DNA from: Candidatus Saccharimonadota bacterium
Lineage (GTDB): Bacteria > Patescibacteriota > Saccharimonadia > Saccharimonadales > Saccharimonadaceae
NCBI GenBank assembly: GCA_017512045.1
Contig: JAFWHE010000029.1
Location: 1-35,083, forward strand
Direction of reading: 5' to 3'
Length of the DNA stretch: 35,083 nucleotides
Positions 31,050 to 35,083 of this stretch are shown piece by piece; within the stretch, counting starts at the first letter, position 1; each line of letters opens with the position of its first letter. The notes beneath the pieces are model-generated. The model saw only the letters and a program-made list of their open reading frames with translations, was not told the DNA's origin and did not search any database. A program made the position numbers and the translations under genes.

Positions 31050-31859
31050 ATGTATTCTTTAGCAACACGGCTTGCTTATGAAGAAAAGCAAGCAGCATAT
31101 CAAGCGATGGATGCAGCTCGCAAAGAGATGAATGCACTTAATAATTCTATGCATGAGATGTATCTGGAAATTGGTCAACTGCAGGCCGATTTCGATGTTA
31201 TCGGCAAGACGGCTGATGATATGTGGGATAATTTTATGTCCACACTGAATGATTATGACAAGCGTATATCTGATATGGGTTGCGCTATCCAGGAAGCAAA
31301 AGATTTATCGGAGAAGTTTGAATTTATTGCTCAGAAAGAAGAAAGTCAGGGTAAGAAATCGCTCTACGAGTCTGCCTCAGAATTTTTTAGAGAAAAAAGT
31401 ATAGAACTCAAGGCAGATAGGGCTACTCTGATAGAAGAGAAGAAAGCTGTCCAGAAGCCGGATACTTCTGCCAGAGATGATTTACGTAATACTCTGAAAG
31501 AAAAAAGAGCCGAGCATAAGAGGCTCAAAGATTGCTATGCAGATGTAAAAGAGAATTTTTTCAAAAAGAAAGAATTATTCAGAATTGCTCAAGATAAGTA
31601 TTATAAGCTTAAAGAAGAGGAAGATTTCATACCTGATGATGGCGTTGATGATAATGAACGTCGCAACGAGATACTGAAAGCCGCTAATATAGCAGAACAG
31701 TATTGGTCGGGAGCTGTTATCAGAGAAGATAATGAGATAATCCATATTTACTATGGCGGTGATGAATCATATGCGCATGGTCATGTCGTTCTGAAGGGTA
31801 ATGATATCGACTTTGTTCGTAAACCGCGTGCATATAGTCAAGCAGTTGCTATGATATGA
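31050..31859 (+). CDS. Cytosolic coiled-coil protein, unknown
   Basis: This 269-aa protein has no signal peptide or membrane segment. Residues about 8-60 and 75-205 are highly charged and helical with heptad-like spacing (ARKEMNALNNSMHEMYLEIG, RATLIEEKKAV, KEKRAEHKRLKDCYADVKE), so long coiled coils are likely. The last 60 residues are a small globular tail with EIIHIYYGGDESYAHGHVVL and DIDFVRKPR. I do not recognise a family. The gene is a single transcript with its own promoter, strong AAGGAGG and a terminator downstream. It may be a structural or scaffold protein, but the sequence does not say. Confidence 0.75.
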   Translation: MYSLATRLAYEEKQAAYQAMDAARKEMNALNNSMHEMYLEIGQLQADFDVIGKTADDMWDNFMSTLNDYDKRISDMGCAIQEAKDLSEKFEFIAQKEESQGKKSLYESASEFFREKSIELKADRATLIEEKKAVQKPDTSARDDLRNTLKEKRAEHKRLKDCYADVKENFFKKKELFRIAQDKYYKLKEEEDFIPDDGVDDNERRNEILKAANIAEQYWSGAVIREDNEIIHIYYGGDESYAHGHVVLKGNDIDFVRKPRAYSQAVAMI

Positions 31860-31907
31860 TACTAATATGATAATATACTATTAAATTATAATTTAGATTT
31901 CTCCTAA

Positions 31908-31936
31908 TAGACTGGGGCCTTTTGGCTCCAGTTTTT
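31908..31936 (+). terminator. Terminator after the coiled-coil gene
   Basis: ACTGGGGCC (31911-31919) pairs with GGCTCCAGT (31924-31932) around TTTT, with one G-T pair, and runs into T. Confidence 0.88.
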
Positions 31937-31951
31937 CTTTTCGGTGATAGA

Positions 31952-31980
31952 TTGACTTTTGCGCTTATGTATGCTATAAT
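31952..31980 (+). promoter_or_regulatory. Promoter of the transglutaminase-like gene
   Basis: -35 TTGACT (31952-31957), 17-base spacer and -10 TATAAT (31975-31980) preceded by TGC. Transcription should start near 31987, giving a leader of about 120 bases. Confidence 0.85.
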
Positions 31981-31986
31981 AGGAGG

Positions 31987-32109
31987 GTTGGGTGTTAACT
32001 TTGCTAACAGATAGGGGAATATCAGTTAGCGGTGGCCAAGGTTCTTTAAAGTGATTTTAGAAATATTTAAGCATTGGCTACCAGATTCAGCTAAAAGGAG
32101 GAGAGTAAT
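31987..32109 (+). promoter_or_regulatory. Structured 5' leader, possible cis-regulatory RNA
   Basis: The leader of about 120 bases can form TGTTA/TAACA (near 31992-32009) or, in competition, GCTAAC with GTTAGC (near 32003-32031). It also forms a 9-bp helix GGTGGCCAA/TTGGCTACC (near 32031-32082) with one G-T pair. AAAAGGAGGAG follows before the ATG. Overlapping alternative stems next to a strong ribosome site resemble an RNA switch, but no known riboswitch class is recognisable. Confidence 0.4.
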
Positions 32110-32790
32110 ATGCTGAATTTCAGAATTACAGCCACTAAGGAGTGGCAGGAATTGTTGGCGGATGTAGTAAAAACCAGCAAAGAGAGATATCTTTGTGGGT
32201 ATAGTCTACACGAGTTGTTTGAGCAATCAGCGATTGCTAGGTTGGCACTGCTGGCAGGGCATAATTTTTGCTATGAGTTAGCGGCGTTGGCCATGTTCAC
32301 TGTTCCAAACAACCACACCGCTCGCATCATCAGTGGCTCAGCTGAGGTTAAGTGCGAGGATGGGAGTTTCTACGATGTGGATGATCACTATGTTGTGGAA
32401 CTTAATCATCGTGGGCAGACGTATGTCTTGGATTTCGCTTGGGCAGCTGGCGTGCCGATTCCGATCGACGCGTACTGCGACGTAATTGATTTTGCTCCCA
32501 GGGGCACAATCCATAATTTACTATTCTGGACGCGCAGGGAAGTTTGGAAGTTCTTGGAGTGCTCGATGTTGCCAGATACTTCCAACATCCTCGTGGAATT
32601 ACGTCAGTATCTTTGTCCTGAACCGGCTCAGGCAGACGAATATGGCTTTTGCCGTGGCATGAAACTGTCGGAGAATACCGGCAGGATATTCTTGCCGTAT
32701 TTCAATAAAGACGGCGAAACCATAACCAAAGAGGTAGTGGATAGAATTATGCGTCCGTGGTCGCGGTCGCAAAGATTGGCCGGATACTGA
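32110..32790 (+). CDS. Transglutaminase-like cysteine enzyme (predicted)
   Basis: This 226-aa soluble protein has a spacing of residues that fits the transglutaminase/papain-like fold. Cys54 starts a helix (GHNFCYELAALAMF), His93 lies on a strand (DDHYVVELNHRGQ) and Asp108 on the next strand (YVLDFAWAAG). This Cys-His-Asp order is the catalytic triad of transglutaminase-like proteases and arylamine acetyltransferases. No family-specific motif lets me choose between them. There is no signal peptide, so it acts in the cytosol unless exported in another way. A structured leader and AAAAGGAGGAG precede the ATG; a strong terminator follows. The call is motif-based inference. Confidence 0.65.
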   Translation: MLNFRITATKEWQELLADVVKTSKERYLCGYSLHELFEQSAIARLALLAGHNFCYELAALAMFTVPNNHTARIISGSAEVKCEDGSFYDVDDHYVVELNHRGQTYVLDFAWAAGVPIPIDAYCDVIDFAPRGTIHNLLFWTRREVWKFLECSMLPDTSNILVELRQYLCPEPAQADEYGFCRGMKLSENTGRIFLPYFNKDGETITKEVVDRIMRPWSRSQRLAGY

Positions 32791-32795
32791 ATCAC

Positions 32796-32828
32796 GAAAG
32801 CCCCGCACTATATATGTGGGGCTTTTTC
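32796..32828 (+). terminator. Terminator between the cysteine-enzyme gene and tatD
   Basis: An 11-bp stem, AAAGCCCCGCA (32797-32807) with TGTGGGGCTTT (32815-32825) including one G-T pair, followed by T. Confidence 0.9.
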
Positions 32829-32844
32829 GTGCTAAAATAGAGGT

Positions 32845-33693
32845 ATGTTAATAGATACGCACTGTCATATTCATGATGTGGAGACTTATAAATTTGCCCT
32901 GACACGCCAGCAGGCGGGGAAAAAATTGCGTCGGGTATTAGAAGAGGACCCAGATTATGGCCATTATCCTCTGGAAATTTCTGATTTTACGGGAGAAAAG
33001 ATAATCTCTCGGGCAGAAAAGGCTGGTATCCAAAAGATGATTACAGTTGGCACATCTGATACGGATTCACGCTTGGCTTGCGAATTTGCTGAGCGGCATG
33101 ATAATGTTTTTTGGTCATACGGTATTCATCCAGATGAGGCGACAAGCGTGGCTGAAAGCGGCTGGAACTGCCCTTCTCTGGAATCTTTCGCGTACCTTGT
33201 TGCTATTGGTGAGGTTGGGCTGGATTATTATGGTAAAACATCTGCAGAAGATGGCGATTTCCAGGGGGAACAGATGAAATTATTTGAGCAGATGTTGCAA
33301 TTGGCTAGGGACAATAATTTACCGTTAATTTTTCATGTGAGAGAGGCATTTGATGATTTTTTCGCGATTTTGGCCAACTTTCCAGAGGTAAGAGGTGTGG
33401 TCCACTCTTTTTCTGATACGAAGGAGAATATGATGAGGGCTCTGGAGCGAGGATTTTACATTGGAGTAAATGGCATGGCGACATTTGCAGATGATTTTCC
33501 GTTGCCGCCGCTGGAGAGAATGTTGCTAGAAACTGATGCTCCATTCTTGACACCAGTGCCATTTCGTGGTACAATAAATGAGCCGGCACATATTAGAGAT
33601 ATTTGTGCCTATATATCTAAGATAAAGGGAGAATCTGAGCGAGAAATTGCAAAGATTACAACGCAAAATGCAGAACAATTATTCAGAATATAA
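32845..33693 (+). CDS. tatD: TatD-family metal-dependent DNase
   Basis: This 282-aa TIM-barrel hydrolase has the family motifs IDTHCHIHD (metal site, residues 3-11), YGIHPDEA, AIGEVGLDYYG, PLIFHVREAF, GVVHSFSDT and the final LLETDAPFLTP. TatD proteins are 3'-5' exonucleases with roles in DNA turnover. An insertion of about 25 residues after the first metal motif (VETYKFALTRQQAGKKLRRV) is longer than usual. The ATG lies 6 bases after an extended -10 (TGCTAAAAT ending at 32838), a leaderless layout. The 3' end overlaps the next small gene by 26 bases. Confidence 0.93.
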   Translation: MLIDTHCHIHDVETYKFALTRQQAGKKLRRVLEEDPDYGHYPLEISDFTGEKIISRAEKAGIQKMITVGTSDTDSRLACEFAERHDNVFWSYGIHPDEATSVAESGWNCPSLESFAYLVAIGEVGLDYYGKTSAEDGDFQGEQMKLFEQMLQLARDNNLPLIFHVREAFDDFFAILANFPEVRGVVHSFSDTKENMMRALERGFYIGVNGMATFADDFPLPPLERMLLETDAPFLTPVPFRGTINEPAHIRDICAYISKIKGESEREIAKITTQNAEQLFRI

Positions 33694-33817
33694 CACCGTA
33701 CCATCTTTTGGACAGCAACCTGCCTATGCTTTTGATACGCCAGAATTAGAACTATACCATGAGCTCAGTAGCATCTCCGAGGAGATTGGAAAATGCCGCT
33801 CGGGTCAGCTAAAGTAA
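33668..33817 (+). CDS. Small protein, 49 aa, overlapping tatD and the next gene
   Basis: The ORF begins at ATG 33668 inside the end of tatD and stops at 33817 inside the start of the next gene. It fills a stretch that would otherwise be a 100-base gap in a tight run. The residues (MQNNYSEYNTVPSF, then ELELYHELSSISEEIG) look like a disordered start followed by a short acidic helix. No domain is recognised. Double overlap suggests translational coupling. There is no comparative support, so confidence is moderate. Confidence 0.5.
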   Translation: MQNNYSEYNTVPSFGQQPAYAFDTPELELYHELSSISEEIGKCRSGQLK

Positions 33818-34302
33818 GAGAAATTAAGTCTCCCCGTCGTAAGGAAGTCAAGAGTAAAGACATTAAAAATAATTACGCCGCTCGGAGAATAGCGAAGAAA
33901 TCAGCCCTTGCCGCCTCTGTTATTTCACGCAAACCTACTACGAAGAAGCGCAAAAAAATCAGCCTGAAAGAAATTTTTCGGGCGACACCTGCTCGTCAGA
34001 GGTTGACAGAGGCAGATTTAATTAACGCGGAGTCTGCACTAGGTGCTACGCTTTTTGGTCCAGTGCCAAACGGCCATAGACGTGAATTTTTCCGTTTTCA
34101 GCACAATATTTGGATTTATCATGAGTCTTGGACCGAGAATGGAAAACACTTGGAATCTACTATCACGTATGAGGTGCGTGAAAATGGCGTATATAAACTG
34201 CCATTAGGTGGGCAATATATCAAAATTAAGGGTACAGAGCTAGAAAACTTTCGCAAGGCAGTCAAAGAATATGCAAAGCTGATCAAGGCGAAGCTATATT
34301 AA
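33793..34302 (+). CDS. Small basic protein of unknown function, 169 aa
   Basis: The first 60 residues are very basic and probably disordered (SPRRKEVKSKDIKNNYAARR, TTKKRKKISLKEIF). The remaining 100 form a compact alpha/beta-looking domain (LFGPVPNGHRREFFRFQHNI, WIYHESWTE, TITYEVRENGVYKLPLGG). The basic tail suggests nucleic acid or membrane contact. I do not recognise a family. It is the last gene of the tatD run; its stop lies 28 bases before the dispersed repeat at 34330. Confidence 0.75.
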   Translation: MPLGSAKVREIKSPRRKEVKSKDIKNNYAARRIAKKSALAASVISRKPTTKKRKKISLKEIFRATPARQRLTEADLINAESALGATLFGPVPNGHRREFFRFQHNIWIYHESWTENGKHLESTITYEVRENGVYKLPLGGQYIKIKGTELENFRKAVKEYAKLIKAKLY

Positions 34303-34329
34303 AGCGAGTGGTGGGGAATTTACCGGCAT

Positions 34330-34371
34330 ACATTTTGTGGGTCCTGTCGCGACATTGGTGTTTGAGGTCTG
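34330..34371 (+). repeat. Distant copy of the 42-base arm found at 23225
   Basis: Forty-one of 42 bases match 23225-23266, in the same orientation, 11.1 kb away. The core contains the palindrome TGTCGCGACA. Similarity stops exactly where the truncated FISUMP domain begins, so the repeat edge is a recombination joint. No right arm or terminator core follows here. Confidence 0.85.
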
Positions 34372-34652
34372 CATTTTCCAAATCCTGGTCCTACTTATTC
34401 ACTACCTATGGGTATGGGGATAATGAGAGTGGGAATCATGGTGCTAGAAGTTACCCATTATCTTATGTATATTCAGGTGACTATTACTGGCAAATGGGCA
34501 GGCTTTATTATCAAATAATACATGGCGGCTACTGGTCATCCAATATTTATACTATTTTTGGCAATTACCGTCTCGGTATGTACGGTGTACGATTAGACGG
34601 AACAATGAACAATAATAAGTGCTATGGATTTACCCTGCGTTGTATACCAAAG

Positions 34653-34664
34653 TTAGCATGCTAA
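34653..34664. repeat. 12-bp palindrome shared by two convergent gene ends
   Basis: TTAGCATGCTAA is a perfect palindrome. Read on either strand it encodes Leu-Ala-Cys-stop, forming the C-terminus of both the plus-strand cassette and the minus-strand gene. Confidence 0.9.
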
Positions 34665-35083
34665 CCCAACAGCACAACGCAGAGCGAGCCCGATGCGCTT
34701 ATTATAGCTAGGCGCCTTAAACAAGCGTGTATTATACATATACAGGTAGTAACTATTGGTGCTACTAACTATACTAGACGACCAGTAGAGGCCATTCACC
34801 GTCTGGAGGTAAAGCCTACCCGTATCCCAGTAATAGTTGCCAGAATATACATACGACAATGGATAAGATCTTGCACCAAGGCTACCAGTGGAGAGAAAGA
34901 ATCTTAGCTCCATCACACAATGCAAAGCAAATCCCATGAGCTTATTACCAACGCTAGCATTATACGAGCGTACACTATACATGTCCAGACAGTATCCAGC
35001 AGTGCTGTTAGCTGCACTGGGTGACCAATAACGACCGTTAGAAGATTGACCGTAAAGCTTGCCAGTACCCCAATAATAGTAGC
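34653..35083 (-). CDS. Multi-domain FISUMP-type surface protein, 3' part (cut by window edge)
   Basis: The frame on the minus strand is open from the window edge for 142 codons to the stop in the shared palindrome. It holds two tandem domains. The first is YYYWGTGKLYGQSSNGRYW, DMYSVR and GFALHC. After the linker MELRFFLSTGS comes the second: LGARSYPLSYVYSGNYYW, GLYWSSSIVSSTNSYYLYMY and LALRC. The pattern matches the Fibrobacter succinogenes major paralogous domain, a C-type-lectin-like fold found in large surface proteins and, in other systems, in diversified receptors. The second domain lacks its N-terminal half, like the plus-strand cassette. It is probably an adhesin. The signal peptide and most of the protein lie beyond 35083. 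Confidence 0.75.
   Translation of the reverse strand, partial: YYYWGTGKLYGQSSNGRYWSPSAANSTAGYCLDMYSVRSYNASVGNKLMGFALHCVMELRFFLSTGSLGARSYPLSYVYSGNYYWDTGRLYLQTVNGLYWSSSIVSSTNSYYLYMYNTRLFKAPSYNKRIGLALRCAVGLAC

Larger units (their letters stand above)
34308..34664 (+). pseudogene. FISUMP-type surface domain, 5' truncated cassette
   Basis: The open frame runs from a GTG at 34308 to TAA at 34664. The first 21 codons are just the dispersed repeat read through, so they are not a real N-terminus. The domain proper starts after 34371 (SWSYLFTTYGYGDN), then YPLSYVYSGDYYW, GGYWSSNIY and a closing GFTLRC. This is the C-terminal half of the Fibrobacter succinogenes major paralogous domain, which has a C-type-lectin-like fold. 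There is no signal peptide, promoter or ribosome site, so it is a silent cassette or a remnant. It ends in the 12-bp palindrome shared with the opposite gene and is similar to the two repeats there. Confidence 0.7.

Noticed and set aside
34308-34371. Reading the ORF from 34308 as a true protein N-terminus
   Set aside because: Those codons are the dispersed repeat also found in non-coding DNA at 23225; there is no ribosome site or signal peptide.

Overview
The window looks like a chromosome segment of a Patescibacteria (CPR) organism, most likely Candidatus Saccharibacteria (TM7). This is inferred from gene style and could not be confirmed without searches. Supporting signs are the standard genetic code, a GC content that appears to be around 40-45%, densely packed genes, pared-down housekeeping enzymes (a UvrC without any cysteine, a LigA without its zinc-finger cysteines, a short Erm/KsgA-type methyltransferase) and several surface proteins without obvious relatives. 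Two promoter classes recur. One is an extended -10 box placed 6-9 bases before the start codon, giving leaderless messages. The other is a -35/-10 promoter followed by a leader with a strong AGGAGG-type ribosome site.

Layout. Bases 1-4860 are the right-hand part of an integrated element: the 3' end of an unknown gene, a type II restriction-modification pair, a MerR-like regulator, a 51-residue ORF and a large serine recombinase. The recombinase reading frame runs into a tRNA-Phe gene on the opposite strand and takes its last 20 residues from it. Bases 4861-10533 hold an unknown 170-aa protein, hisS, an rRNA adenine methyltransferase, a divergent DsbA-like/CPTC membrane protein pair, a probable stand-alone small RNA, another unknown gene and tRNAs Gly, Cys and Leu. 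Bases 10532-22201 are mostly housekeeping: a metallophosphoesterase, lemA-htpX, ligA, eno, uvrC, secG and a peptide-type substrate-binding protein.

Bases 22247-27350 are a surface locus downstream of tRNA-Leu(GAG). It has two paralogous small secreted proteins with near-identical -35 regions, two tandem WxLIP/DUF916-like membrane-anchored proteins and a protein with an LPXTG-like tail. Together these resemble a WxL-type surface complex. A palindromic repeat of about 190 bp lies between the two small secreted genes, and one arm of it recurs 11 kb away. Bases 27418-34302 hold tRNA-Val and tRNA-Lys, a glutathione-peroxidase family enzyme, a DUF308 protein, typA, a coiled-coil protein, a transglutaminase-like cysteine enzyme behind a structured leader, tatD and two small genes. 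Bases 34308-35083 are the edge of an array of FISUMP-type (C-type-lectin-like fold) surface domains. Two of these converge tail to tail on a shared 12-bp palindrome, and one is cut off exactly at the dispersed repeat.

The best candidates for undescribed systems are the WxL-like surface locus, the FISUMP cassette array with its dispersed repeat, the small RNA at 9027-9142, and the tRNA-Gly with a U19-A56 swap. All functional calls rest on reading motifs by eye; no database search was run.
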